A DNA stretch of 64,000 nt from Clostridium sp. M62/1 (GTDB taxonomy: Bacteria > Bacillota > Clostridia > Lachnospirales > Lachnospiraceae), in the NCBI RefSeq assembly GCF_020736365.1, contig NZ_CP085988.1:1742001-1806000 (forward strand), in the 5' to 3' direction. Positions 7,512 through 16,212 of the stretch are shown one piece after another. The notes below the pieces were generated by a model. It worked only from the letters and a program-made list of their open reading frames with translations, searched no databases and was not told the origin of the DNA. The position numbers and the translations under genes are program-made. Each line of letters opens with the position of its first letter. Within the stretch, counting starts at the first letter, position 1.

Positions 7512-8837
7512 ATGGGTTTGGCTACATTTATAGGCGGTATTCATCCATTCGAGGGCAAAGAACTGTCTGAGGATAAACCGATTCAGATTCTTCCCCCGGT
7601 TCAGGGTGAAGAGATGGTATTCCCGCTGTCCCAGCACATCGGCGCTCCTGCCCGTCCTCTTGTTAAGAAGGGCGATCAGGTATTAAAAGGCCAGATAATT
7701 GCTGAGGCCGGCGGCTTTATTTCTGCCAATGTCATCTGTTCCGTCTCCGGCACGGTGAAGGGGATTGAGCCTAGGCTGGTGGCGAACGGCGCCATGGTTG
7801 ACTCCATTGTTGTGGAGAACGACGGACAGGACAACGCGGCAGAAGGATTCGGTGAGAAGAGGGATTACACCAAGCTCTCCAAGGAAGAGATTCGCGGCAT
7901 CATTAAGGATGCAGGAATTGTCGGATTGGGAGGAGCAGGCTTCCCGACACATGTAAAGCTGACTCCAAAGGACGACGCTGCCATTGACACAGTAATCGTA
8001 AACGGCGCTGAGTGTGAGCCGTATCTGACAAGCGATTACAGGCTTATGATGGAGCAGCCGGAGAAGATTATCGGCGGACTGAAGGTCATCTTACAGCTCT
8101 TTGACAATGCAAAGGGCGTGATCGGTATTGAAAACAATAAGCCGGAGGCGATTAAGAAGATTACCGAGATGGTGAAGGATGAGCCGAGAATCGAGGTATG
8201 TCCTCTTCTTACAAAGTATCCCCAGGGCGGCGAGCGTACTTTGATTTACGCGGTGACAAAGAGAGAGATCAACTCCTCCATGCTGCCGGCGGATGCAGGC
8301 TGCGTGGTGGACAACATTGACACGGTTGTCTCTATTTATAATGCAGTGTGCGAATCCACTCCGCTTATCAGAAAGATTATCACAGTAACCGGCGATGCCA
8401 TTGCAAATCCGCAGAACTTTGAGGTAAGGCTGGGAACAAGCTACAACCGTCTGGTTGAGGCAGCCGGAGGCTTTAAGGAGCAGCCGGAAAAAATGATTTC
8501 CGGAGGCCCCATGATGGGACAGGCGCTGTTCTCCACAGACTTCCCGGTAGCCAAGACCTCCTCTGCGCTGACTACTTTCACAAAGGATGAGGTTGCGGCA
8601 CAGGAGCCGACTCCATGTATCCGCTGCGGGCGCTGCGTGGATGTATGTCCTGAGCACCTGGTTCCACAGCTTATGATGTCCGTTGCCGAGAGAGGCGATC
8701 TGGAGGGCTTCCAGAAATTAAACGGCATGGAGTGCGTGGAGTGCGGATGCTGCGCGTTTACCTGTCCGGCCAAGAGGCCGTTAACTCAGGCCTTCAAGGA
8801 AATGAGAAAGGCTGTTGCGGCAAGCCGCAGAAAGTAG
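7512..8837 (+). CDS. rnfC: RnfC, NADH-facing subunit of the Rnf complex
   Basis: A 441-residue RnfC. The N-terminal biotinyl-like/barrel part is followed by the NAD/flavin-binding core (GLGGAGFPTHVK, residues ~139-150, and NGAECEPYLTSDYRLM) and two C-terminal 4Fe-4S motifs (CIRCGRCVDVCP and CVECGCCAFTCP). Rnf couples ferredoxin oxidation to NAD+ reduction while exporting Na+ or H+, and RnfC is the cytoplasmic entry or exit point for NADH. It is the first gene of a tight six-gene operon in the clostridial order C-D-G-E-A-B and is preceded by the promoter at 7394-7422. Confidence 0.97.
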   Translation: MGLATFIGGIHPFEGKELSEDKPIQILPPVQGEEMVFPLSQHIGAPARPLVKKGDQVLKGQIIAEAGGFISANVICSVSGTVKGIEPRLVANGAMVDSIVVENDGQDNAAEGFGEKRDYTKLSKEEIRGIIKDAGIVGLGGAGFPTHVKLTPKDDAAIDTVIVNGAECEPYLTSDYRLMMEQPEKIIGGLKVILQLFDNAKGVIGIENNKPEAIKKITEMVKDEPRIEVCPLLTKYPQGGERTLIYAVTKREINSSMLPADAGCVVDNIDTVVSIYNAVCESTPLIRKIITVTGDAIANPQNFEVRLGTSYNRLVEAAGGFKEQPEKMISGGPMMGQALFSTDFPVAKTSSALTTFTKDEVAAQEPTPCIRCGRCVDVCPEHLVPQLMMSVAERGDLEGFQKLNGMECVECGCCAFTCPAKRPLTQAFKEMRKAVAASRRK

Positions 8838-8850
8838 GAGGTGTGAAGAA

Positions 8851-9786
8851 ATGGGAAAATTATTTAACGTATCGTCATCACCTCACGTGAGAAACAAGAT
8901 CACCACGCAGAGCATCATGTTTGACGTGGCGATTGCTATGATTCCTGCGAGTGTATACGGTGTATGGCAGTTCGGAATGCACGCCCTGCTGGTGCTGATT
9001 GCGACAGTAGTTGCCTGCGTGCTCTCCGAGTATGTATATGAGAAACTGATGAAGAAGCCGATCACCATTTCCGACGGAAGTGCTGTTGTAACAGGTATGA
9101 TCCTGGCCCTCAACATGCCGCCGCAGATTCCGCTGTGGATGCCGTGTCTGGGAGGCGTGTTCGCGATCATCGTTGTAAAACAGCTTTACGGAGGACTTGG
9201 ACAGAACTGGATGAACCCGGCTCTGGCAGCCAGATGCTTCCTCCTGATTTCCTTTGCAGGAAAGATGACAACCTTTACGGAACCGTTTTCTGACGCTGTT
9301 GCCAGTGCCACACCTCTTGCACAGTTAAAGGCAGGGGAAACTGTTGACGTGATGGCCATGTTCGTCGGACGGATTCCGGGAACCATCGGTGAGGTTTCTG
9401 TGATCGCTCTGTTAATCGGAGCTGCATACCTGGTTTGGAGAAGAGTCATCTCCCTCAGAATCCCGCTTACATACATTGCCACTGTGGCAGTATTTGCGGC
9501 GATTTACAGCGGCTTTGATATGTACTATGTGGCAGCCCACATCTGCGGCGGCGGACTGATCTTCGGTGCCTTCTTCATGGCAACAGATTATGTTACAAGC
9601 CCGATTACTCCAAAGGGACAGTATGTATTCGGAATCTGCCTGGGACTTCTCACGGCTCTGTTCCGTATCTTCGGCGGTTCTGCAGAGGGCGTTTCCTACG
9701 CGATCATCTTCTGCAACATTCTCACTCCGCTGATTGAGAAATATACCCTTCCGACAGCATTTGGAAAAAAGGGAGGTAAGAAATAA
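8851..9786 (+). CDS. rnfD: RnfD, membrane subunit of the Rnf complex
   Basis: A 311-residue multi-spanning membrane protein of the NqrB/RnfD family. Conserved pieces include SPHVRNKITTQSIM at the N-terminus and the covalent-flavin region around SATPLAQLK (residues ~163-171), where the threonine of the SATPL motif is the expected FMN attachment site. An open frame runs back to 8815 inside rnfC, but the ATG at 8851 has AGGAGGT eight bases upstream and gives the usual N-terminus. The stop overlaps the rnfG start by one base. Confidence 0.95.
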   Translation: MGKLFNVSSSPHVRNKITTQSIMFDVAIAMIPASVYGVWQFGMHALLVLIATVVACVLSEYVYEKLMKKPITISDGSAVVTGMILALNMPPQIPLWMPCLGGVFAIIVVKQLYGGLGQNWMNPALAARCFLLISFAGKMTTFTEPFSDAVASATPLAQLKAGETVDVMAMFVGRIPGTIGEVSVIALLIGAAYLVWRRVISLRIPLTYIATVAVFAAIYSGFDMYYVAAHICGGGLIFGAFFMATDYVTSPITPKGQYVFGICLGLLTALFRIFGGSAEGVSYAIIFCNILTPLIEKYTLPTAFGKKGGKK

Positions 9787-10400
9787 TGGCAGGAAAATCT
9801 GGATTTATGAAAGACGCCTTCATCCTGTTTGCAATCACCCTCATTTCCGGTCTTGCACTGGGAGGCGTATATGAGGTAACAAAGGAACCTATTGAACAGG
9901 CAACTATTGCGGCAAATAATGCAACGTACCAGTCTGTTCTTCCTGAGGCCAGCAGCTTCGAGGAAGATACAAGCCTGGCATCTTCCATTGAAACCTGCAA
10001 TACAGAGCTTGCCGGGATGGACTTTGGAAATGTAGGCGTTGACAGCGTTCTTATTGCAAAAGACAGCTCCGGAGCAGAGGCAGGATATGTGATTAATACA
10101 CATTCTAACGACAGCTACGGCGGTCCGGTTGAAATCTCTGTAGGCTTTAATGCAGAGGGAAGCATTTCCGCTATTGGCTTCCTGGCCATTGATGATACTC
10201 CAGGTCTGGGCTTAAAGGCCAAGGAGCCGGCATTCAAGGATCAGTATGTGGGAAAGAATGCTGATGCACTTACAGTAACGAAGTCAGGAAACGCCGGAGA
10301 GACAGAGATTAACTCCATCAGCGGCGCTACTATCACTTCCAGTGCAACAACAAATGCAGTAAATGCAGCTCTGTATTTCCTGCACAATTATTTAAACTAA
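9786..10400 (+). CDS. rnfG: RnfG, FMN-carrying subunit of the Rnf complex
   Basis: A 204-residue protein with one N-terminal membrane anchor (residues ~9-27) and an outward FMN-binding domain. The covalent flavinylation motif is visible as SGATIT near residue 178, and the preceding DTPGLGLKAKEPAF is also typical. It carries electrons on the outer face of the Rnf complex. Start and stop are coupled to rnfD by a TAATG overlap. Confidence 0.95.
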   Translation: MAGKSGFMKDAFILFAITLISGLALGGVYEVTKEPIEQATIAANNATYQSVLPEASSFEEDTSLASSIETCNTELAGMDFGNVGVDSVLIAKDSSGAEAGYVINTHSNDSYGGPVEISVGFNAEGSISAIGFLAIDDTPGLGLKAKEPAFKDQYVGKNADALTVTKSGNAGETEINSISGATITSSATTNAVNAALYFLHNYLN

Positions 10401-10415
10401 CAGGAGGTGGGATTC

Positions 10416-11270
10416 ATGGGAAAATGTATGGAGCGTTTATATAACGGTATTGTCAAGGAAAACCCAACCTTCGTCCTGATGTTAGGTATGTGTCCGACCC
10501 TGGCTGTAACCACATCGGCCGTCAACGGTCTGGGCATGGGACTTTCCACCACAGCCGTTCTTATATTTTCAAACCTGATTATTGCGCTGCTGCGAAACAT
10601 TATTCCGGATCGTGTTCGTATCCCGGCATTTATCGTTATTGTAGCCAGCCTTGTAACTATTGTACAGCTTTTAATTCAGGGTTATCTGCCCTCCCTTTAC
10701 ACGGCTCTGGGCGTATACATCCCGTTGATCGTAGTAAACTGTATCATTCTGGGCCGTGCAGAAGCATATGCTTCCAAGAATGATGCCCTTTCCTCCGCTT
10801 TCGACGGACTTGGAATGGGACTTGGATTTACCATTGCTCTGACATGTATCGGTGCCGTGCGTGAGATCTTAGGTTCCGGAGGTGTATTTGGATTTACCTT
10901 TATCCCGGAAGATTTCCGCATTTCCATCTTTGTTCTGGCTCCAGGTGCTTTCTTCGTACTTTCTATTTTGCAGGCATTGCAGAACAAGTTTAAGGCTCCG
11001 TCTGCCACAAATGGTTCCGTAAAGCGCTCTGAGCTTGTCTGCGGAGGCGACTGTCTTCACTGCCAGGGCTCTGCATGCTCTGCGAACCACGCCCTGATTG
11101 CCGAGAAGGTAGCTGAGGAGGCTGCGAGAAAGGCAGCAGAGAAGAAGGCGGCAGCTGAAAAGGCGGCAGCAGCAAAGAAGGCAGCAGCTGAAAAAGCAGC
11201 GCAGGAGCAGAAAGCGGAGACTCCTGCAGCAGAGGCAAAAAAGGAAGCTGACGCTTCCAAGACAGAGTAG
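10416..11270 (+). CDS. rnfE: RnfE, membrane subunit with an unusual Cys and Ala/Lys/Glu tail
   Basis: A 284-residue protein. The first ~200 residues are the six-helix NqrD/RnfE core (NPTFVLMLGMCPTLAV, VYIPLIVVNC). After the core comes a four-cysteine stretch with spacing CX3CX2CX4C (residues ~208, 212, 215, 220), followed by about 60 residues made almost entirely of Ala, Lys and Glu. Many RnfE proteins end soon after the core, so this tail is an addition. It could bind a metal or cluster and form a helix on the cytoplasmic side. ATG 10416 is preferred over GTG 10407, which lies inside the AGGAGGTGG ribosome site. Confidence 0.93.
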   Translation: MGKCMERLYNGIVKENPTFVLMLGMCPTLAVTTSAVNGLGMGLSTTAVLIFSNLIIALLRNIIPDRVRIPAFIVIVASLVTIVQLLIQGYLPSLYTALGVYIPLIVVNCIILGRAEAYASKNDALSSAFDGLGMGLGFTIALTCIGAVREILGSGGVFGFTFIPEDFRISIFVLAPGAFFVLSILQALQNKFKAPSATNGSVKRSELVCGGDCLHCQGSACSANHALIAEKVAEEAARKAAEKKAAAEKAAAAKKAAAEKAAQEQKAETPAAEAKKEADASKTE

Positions 11271-11283
11271 GAGGAATGGATAG

Positions 11284-11892
11284 ATGAAAGAATTACTTTT
11301 AATTGCCATCGGCCAGGCCCTGGTAAATAACGTCGTATTAAGCCAGTTCCTCGGACTTTGTCCGTTCCTTGGCGTATCCAAAAAGGTAGAGACATCTGCC
11401 GGAATGGGCGCAGCCGTTATCTTCGTTATTACCATTGCATCTGCGGTGACAAACATAATTTATACAGTATTCCTGAACCCGGAGACGAATATTATCGTCA
11501 TCGGCGGACAGCATGTCGATCTGAATTATCTGCAGACGATTGTATTTATCCTTGTTATTGCAGCTTTAGTACAGTTCGTGGAGATGTTCCTGAAGAAGAA
11601 CATGGTTTCCCTGTATCAGTCCCTGGGTGTTTACCTGCCTCTGATTACAACAAACTGTGCGGTACTCGGTGTTGCCCTGAATAACGTAACAGACGGATAT
11701 AACTTCATCCAGAGCGTTGTCAGCGGTATCGGTATTTCCGTCGGATTTACAATTGCTATTATTTTGCTTGCAGGCGTGCGCGAGAAGATCGAGCACAACG
11801 ATGTGCCCTACAATTTCCAGGGTTCACCGATTGTCCTTATCACTGCAGGTCTGATGTCAATTGCATTTTTCGGATTTTCCGGATTAATTTAA
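11284..11892 (+). CDS. rnfA: RnfA, membrane subunit of the Rnf complex
   Basis: A 202-residue six-helix membrane protein of the NqrE/RnfA family, homologous to RnfE but in inverted topology. Recognisable segments are NNVVLSQFLGLCPFLGVSKK (residues ~15-34), QSLGVYLPLITTNCAVLGVA and the final AGLMSIAFFGFSGL. The two conserved cysteines, one in each half (LCPF and NCAV), coordinate the intramembrane iron-sulfur centre shared with RnfE. It is preceded by GGAGGAATGG and followed 15 bp later by rnfB. Confidence 0.96.
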   Translation: MKELLLIAIGQALVNNVVLSQFLGLCPFLGVSKKVETSAGMGAAVIFVITIASAVTNIIYTVFLNPETNIIVIGGQHVDLNYLQTIVFILVIAALVQFVEMFLKKNMVSLYQSLGVYLPLITTNCAVLGVALNNVTDGYNFIQSVVSGIGISVGFTIAIILLAGVREKIEHNDVPYNFQGSPIVLITAGLMSIAFFGFSGLI

Positions 11893-11907
11893 GGGAGGAA
11901 ACGAAGG

Positions 11908-12699
11908 ATGAGTGTAACAGGTATTATTATCGCTGCCGTAATCGTCGGCGCTACCGGTATCATCATCGGTGTGCTCCTCGGGATTGCCAGTGAAAAGTTT
12001 AAAGTAGAAGTGGACGAGAGAGAGATTCTCGTCAGAGAAGAGCTGCCGGGAAACAACTGCGGCGGCTGCGGTTATCCCGGATGTGACGGTCTGGCGAAGG
12101 CCATCGCCGAGGGAAAAGCAGCCGTTGACGCCTGTCCGGTAGGAGGCGCCCCGGTAGGAGCTAAGATTGCAGCTATCATGGGCGTGGAGGCAGGTACCAG
12201 CGAGAAGAAGGTTGCCTTTGTAAAATGTAAGGGAACCTGCGACAAGACAAGGGTTCAGTACAATTACTACGGCATCCGGGACTGCAAGAAGGCATCTGTC
12301 GTGCCTGGCGCCGGAGATAAGGCCTGCTCTTACGGATGCATGGGCTTTGGCTCCTGTGTGGCTGCCTGCCAGTTTGACGCCATCCATGTTGTCGACGGCA
12401 TTGCAGTTGTGGACAAGGAAAAATGCGTGGCCTGCGGCAAATGTGTAGCTGCCTGCCCGCAGAAGTTAATTGAGCTTGTTCCCTACAAGGCAGAGCATCT
12501 GGTACAGTGCAATTCCCACGACAAGGGGCCGGCTGTCAAGGCAAAATGCGACGCCGGATGTATCGGATGTACCCTGTGCACCAAGCAGTGTGAATTCGAC
12601 GCCATCCACATGGACAACAATGTGGCTGTCATCGACTATGAGAAATGTACAAACTGCGGCAAGTGCGCAGAGAAGTGCCCGGTTAAGGTTATCAAGTAG
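11908..12699 (+). CDS. rnfB: RnfB, polyferredoxin subunit of the Rnf complex
   Basis: A 263-residue protein. An N-terminal transmembrane helix (residues ~3-26) is followed by the Fe-S domain NNCGGCGYPGCDG (~50-62) and then several 4Fe-4S ferredoxin motifs (CMGFGSCVAACQ, CVACGKCVAACP, CIGCTLCTKQCE, CTNCGKCAEKCP). It accepts electrons from soluble ferredoxin and is the last gene of the operon. A hairpin with a T-run follows 78 bp downstream. Confidence 0.97.
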   Translation: MSVTGIIIAAVIVGATGIIIGVLLGIASEKFKVEVDEREILVREELPGNNCGGCGYPGCDGLAKAIAEGKAAVDACPVGGAPVGAKIAAIMGVEAGTSEKKVAFVKCKGTCDKTRVQYNYYGIRDCKKASVVPGAGDKACSYGCMGFGSCVAACQFDAIHVVDGIAVVDKEKCVACGKCVAACPQKLIELVPYKAEHLVQCNSHDKGPAVKAKCDAGCIGCTLCTKQCEFDAIHMDNNVAVIDYEKCTNCGKCAEKCPVKVIK

Positions 12700-12776
12700 A
12701 GGTCAGAAAAACTCAGGCAGTTGTTTCTTTCCTTTTATATCCTGAACAAGGCAGATTGAAAACGTTATGTAAAAAG

Positions 12777-12830
12777 AAAAACGTCATGGGTAGTCAGAAA
12801 AACTCTGATTGTCTATGGCGTTTTTATTTT
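12777..12830 (+). terminator. Terminator of the rnf operon (copy 1 of a repeated hairpin)
   Basis: AAAACGTCAT and GTCAGA (12777-12797) pair with TCTGATT and ATGGCGTTTT (12804-12824), followed by more T residues to 12830. A second, decayed copy with matching flanks lies at 15231-15305. Confidence 0.8.
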
Positions 12831-12949
12831 TGTATATCAAGAGTTTCACAGAACGAACGGATCATAATTTAACTGCAAGTACAATACGAAATGGTCTTAT
12901 GTGGTATATAATGAAATACGAGATATAAAAACAGAGGTGGGGAGACACC

Positions 12950-13108
12950 ATGTCTATTTACATTACGGGAGATTGCCACGGGGACTACCGCCGATTCAGC
13001 ACGGAGATATTCCTGGAGCAATATATGATGGGAAAGAAAGACTACGTAATCATCTGCGGCGATTTTGGTTATAGGTCGGAAGATTGTGTATGCAGATTTT
13101 TGCGATAA
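12950..13108 (+). pseudogene. Truncated metallophosphoesterase N-terminus
   Basis: A 52-codon frame with a good GAGGTGGGG ribosome site. It encodes the start of a calcineurin-like phosphoesterase, with the first metal motif GDCHGD (residues 7-12) and the second CGDFG (~39-43) both present. The sequence then departs into unrelated DNA and stops at TAA 13106-13108. A functional enzyme of this family is several times longer, so this is a remnant, probably cut by the recombination that assembled the accessory block. Confidence 0.75.
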
Positions 13109-13220
13109 AATGGACAGAGAATCAGAAGATTTTAGAGCAAAAACGATTTATAAGCAAGAGCCAGAATATAAAGAGCGTACAAGTATTTTGAGAAAAATGG
13201 AACTTCAGAAAATAAAATAA
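13083..13220 (+). other. Short open frame, possible 3' gene remnant
   Basis: A frame offset from the phosphoesterase remnant reads for 45 codons to TAA 13218-13220 with a charged composition (KMDRESEDFRAK ... ILRKMELQKIK). It has no ribosome site or start and looks like the tail of a lost gene joined to the truncated phosphoesterase. I cannot assign it. Confidence 0.3.
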
Positions 13221-13305
13221 TATTATAACTTGATCTTGTGCACTATATAATCAAAAGTTTTGTATCGAGTTAAACAGGTATAAAAACCAAGCCGATTACA
13301 AGAAA

Positions 13306-13364
13306 GTAACATAATGTATTGCAAAATAACATAAAATATGTTATTTTATATAAAAATATGTTAC
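13306..13364. promoter_or_regulatory. Nested palindromic operator of the AbiE-like pair
   Basis: Four half-sites are symmetric about one centre (13335). The inner AAAATAACATA (13323-13333) and TATGTTATTTT (13337-13347) form a perfect 11-bp dyad with a 3-nt spacer. The outer GTAACATA (13306-13313) and TATGTTAC (13357-13364) form a second dyad with exactly the same midpoint. A possible promoter (TTGCAA 13319-13324, 17 bp, TATTTT 13342-13347) lies inside, and AAGGAG for the downstream gene directly follows. This arrangement fits an autorepressor of the AbiEi kind. The assignment to the adjacent regulator is inferred. Confidence 0.65.
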
Positions 13365-13377
13365 AAGGAGATGCCAT

Positions 13378-14328
13378 ATGAAAAAGCAATTAGAGCAGTA
13401 TTTTGGCTGCGAAGTGAAAATAGCAGAATACAAGAATAAATTGCCATTGCCGATTTTTATGACTATGCGTGATATTACGATGGTTGAAATATATGGTGTT
13501 AACTTTGCCATTATAGATGTTATGAAAGAAACGGAGCTAAGTGTTGCCGCAATGAAAAAGCAGAAGGCAAAGTATGAGAAAGCATTGCAGTGTCCTGTGG
13601 CATATGAAGTGGTGCTAAACAGCGTGTCCATGAGAAATGCTCTGGTGAAAAACGGAGTTCCGTTTGTGGATTTGCCAGGAAATGTATTCTTACCATTTAT
13701 GGGGCTTGTATTGCTGGATGTGTATCGTAAGCAGTTTGTTAAGGCAGATAAGATGATGCCTGCCACGCAGATGGTATTCCTGGAACTTTTGTATATGGAT
13801 GATGAGGAATCTTTGTTAAAAAGTGAGGTTGCAAATAAGCTAAATCTTACGAAAACCTCTATCACAAGGGCAACAGCTCAATTAGAGAAAATGGGGCTCA
13901 TCCAACAGATTAAATCTGGGACAGAGATTACTGTTATGAGGAATTACTCACGCAAAGAGTATTATGAGAATGCAAAAGCATATTTGATTAACCCGGTTCA
14001 AAAAGAAATAACAGTTTTGCGATATGAAGCAACCTTTGAATCATTTAGCGCAGGAGAAACTGCTCTCAGTCAGGAGTCTGAATTGAATCCGCCTAGAATG
14101 GAAGTACGTGCAATCTACAAGGGTGAGGAAGTTGTGGATCAGTTGGAAATTGTGGATGCCAGATCGGAAGACCCAGACAAATGTCTGAAGGTACAATTAT
14201 GGAAATACAACCCTTCTTATTTTGCAAGAGAAGGGCGTGTTGATCCTGTTTCACTTGCATGTACATTCAAAGGTAACGAAGACGAAAGAATAGAAATGAG
14301 TATTGAAGAACTGTTGGAGGAATTATAA
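13378..14328 (+). CDS. Winged-helix regulator, probable AbiEi-like antitoxin
   Basis: A 316-residue protein. A central helix-turn-helix of the MarR/winged-helix kind is visible at about residues 141-175 (KSEVANKLNLTKTSITRA). The flanking N- and C-terminal regions are not recognised. It directly precedes a nucleotidyltransferase-family gene with no gap (TAAATG). Together with the nested palindrome at its promoter this suggests a type IV toxin-antitoxin pair in which the regulator represses its own promoter and counters the toxin. The partner gene is broken here (see next entry), so this may be an orphan antitoxin or regulator. The frame is intact and the ribosome site AAGGAG is good. Confidence 0.6.
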   Translation: MKKQLEQYFGCEVKIAEYKNKLPLPIFMTMRDITMVEIYGVNFAIIDVMKETELSVAAMKKQKAKYEKALQCPVAYEVVLNSVSMRNALVKNGVPFVDLPGNVFLPFMGLVLLDVYRKQFVKADKMMPATQMVFLELLYMDDEESLLKSEVANKLNLTKTSITRATAQLEKMGLIQQIKSGTEITVMRNYSRKEYYENAKAYLINPVQKEITVLRYEATFESFSAGETALSQESELNPPRMEVRAIYKGEEVVDQLEIVDARSEDPDKCLKVQLWKYNPSYFAREGRVDPVSLACTFKGNEDERIEMSIEELLEEL

Positions 14329-15080
14329 ATGGTACCGGGGATAGGTTCTTTTAGAGAAAAATTCAAAGATTATACGGATTATTACACTATTATTGGTGGA
14401 ACCGCCTGTGATATTTTGCTTTCAGAGGCAGACCTTCCGTTTCGGGCGACAAAAGACATTGACATGATTTTGATTATGGAAGATAACTTCCCGGAATTTG
14501 CAAGTATATTCTGGGAATACATAAAGGAAGGCAGCTATAAGTGCGGATGGTAGAATGAAGAAAATATGCACTTTTATCGTTTTACAGAAGGGAAATTTGG
14601 TTATCCAACTATGATCGAACTATTTTCAAGAAATCCGGGCTATCATCTTGAAATAGAAGAGGGGATCGTGCCGATTCATGTCGATGATGATACTTCCAGC
14701 TTATCAGCAATCCTTTTGAATGATGACTTTTATAAGTTTATGATGGCTGGCCGAAGAGTCGTCGATGGTATTGGGGTTCTGGGAGCAGAACATTTGATCC
14801 CCTTCAAAATGTATGCATGGGTTAATCTTTTAGACAGAAAGAGAGCCGGAGAACATGTAAACGAGAAGGATTTAAAGAAGCATAAATACGATGTATTCCG
14901 CCTGCTGCAGATTGTTACAGATGGAACAAAAGTTGAATCAGAAGGCTGGTGACAGAAAGTATTCATAGATATATTGAGGAAATCAGTGCAGTAGATGAAT
15001 CGGAAGTCCGACTTTTGCAGATGGGAATGCCTTTTGATAGAGATAGGGGTGTGGAGTTGCTGAAGGAGATTTATTTGTAA
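14329..15080 (+). pseudogene. Broken AbiEii-like nucleotidyltransferase
   Basis: The first 74 codons encode a nucleotidyltransferase fold with the glycine motif and acid pair in YTIIGGTACDILL ... FRATKDIDMIL, the pattern of the AbiEii/MNT superfamily. The frame is cut by TAG at 14551-14553, and the same frame continues with clearly related protein from about 14554 to TGA 14950-14952. The C-terminal ~44 codons then continue in another frame (from about 14946, VTESIHRYIEEI ...) to TAA 15078-15080. There are thus two lesions, one amber stop and one frameshift. The product is probably inactive unless there is readthrough or a sequencing error. It is translationally coupled to the regulator upstream. 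Confidence 0.72.
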
Positions 15081-15230
15081 GTAAAATTGCTTTACATCCA
15101 ACCGGAATTGCAAGGAAACTGTACCGTTAAAGGTGTTTCAGAAATAAAGGGGAAAAAGAGGATTGTGTATTAGATATGCTTATTTCATAAACAAAGGGAA
15201 AAAACTGTATTAAAAGCGGTCTAAAACAAG

Positions 15231-15305
15231 ATGGATTGAAAGTGCTATGCAAATAAAAAGACGTCATAGGTGGTCAGAAAGATTCTGATTACCCGTGGCG
15301 TTTAT
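15231..15305 (+). repeat. Second, decayed copy of the rnf terminator hairpin
   Basis: The flank GGATTGAAA and the hairpin 15261-15303 (ACGTCATAGG..GGTCAGA with TCTGATTACC..GGCGTTT) match the terminator region at 12751-12826, including the upstream flank, but the T-run is lost. The two copies bracket the accessory segment with the phosphoesterase remnant and AbiE-like pair. The rest of 15081-15400 holds no recognisable gene. Confidence 0.65.
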
Positions 15306-15407
15306 GGGTATTGATGAACAGGGCGGTCCCTATCCGCTTTTGTATATGAGACGGGAGTAATCGGGAAAGTTAGCGGAGCGACGAATCGAAAGTTGGAGGG
15401 GCATAAT

Positions 15408-15600
15408 ATGAGCGTTAGTAAAAAGGGCAAACGAAAAATTTGCGTTAAAAAAAGAAAATGTTTGGTCTGTGAGCGAAGATTATGATAGTCCATATTACAT
15501 CTTGAATATATGTTCTATGGAGATAAGCAATGAGTTCGAAAAAGGTAGAATAGATACGGAAAGACTGGTAGGAGGACAGGATGCCTGCATATTTTAATTT
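15408..15600 (+). pseudogene. Frameshifted remnant of an unidentified small gene
   Basis: ATG 15408 has a GGAGGGG site and reads 25 basic codons with a CxxC-like end (KCLVCE) before TGA. In the neighbouring frame the DNA reads on in a protein-like way (KFALKKENVWSVSEDYDSPYY ...) to TAA at 15598-15600, overlapping the start of the next gene. This looks like one gene split by a frameshift after roughly 10-18 codons. Family not recognised; an immunity-type protein is a guess from context only. Confidence 0.35.
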
Positions 15601-16198
15601 ATCACTGCAATTTGAAAGAAAGAGTCTGTATTCTGATTTTGTGAAAGATTTTTTCGAGGCTTTGGAACAGGCGGGGATGCAGTATTTGTCCGGCTATTGG
15701 GAGGCGGATGGAAATTCCCGAAATGAGATCATTCAATGGAATCAAATGAAATTAGAAAAGGATTTTCAACTGGGCTTTACGGAACATTATTCTCATGATT
15801 ATAAGCAGGTACTGTATTCTTTTCACGGATATTCAGAGGTGAGGGGATTTTGGATGAACCAATATCCGGAGAAGGGCTGTTTTACATATGAGCTTATCAT
15901 ACCAGAAGATGAGGTACTGACGCATGAAGGAGGCGGAGTCCTCGAAAAGGAACACGAGAAAATTCTGATGGAGTTGGCAAAACGAATATGGGAATTTTCT
16001 TATATTCGTTCGATTCAGACAGGCCTGGAAGGCGATGATGCATCGGCAGGTCCTGCAGAAATGAAACAGGGAAAAGCACCAAAGATGCATCCATTTGCAA
16101 TTTTGGGCGAAAAATATATGATGAAAGAGATCAAAGGACTTATGATTCGACCCTTGAATGGGAAACGTAAGGGATGGCTTTATTACAGACAACCTTAA
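15581..16198 (+). CDS. Hypothetical protein, possibly immunity-type
   Basis: A 205-residue cytoplasmic protein with no membrane segment or signal peptide, preceded by GTAGGAGGACAGG. It is acidic and aromatic-rich (NLSLQFERKSLYSDF, GFWMNQYPEKGCF). The length, composition and setting among small broken genes resemble immunity proteins of polymorphic toxin systems, but no motif confirms this and no toxin is adjacent. I do not recognise the family. The frame appears intact. Confidence 0.6.
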   Translation: MPAYFNLSLQFERKSLYSDFVKDFFEALEQAGMQYLSGYWEADGNSRNEIIQWNQMKLEKDFQLGFTEHYSHDYKQVLYSFHGYSEVRGFWMNQYPEKGCFTYELIIPEDEVLTHEGGGVLEKEHEKILMELAKRIWEFSYIRSIQTGLEGDDASAGPAEMKQGKAPKMHPFAILGEKYMMKEIKGLMIRPLNGKRKGWLYYRQP

Positions 16199-16212
16199 AA
16201 GAGAGAGGAAGT

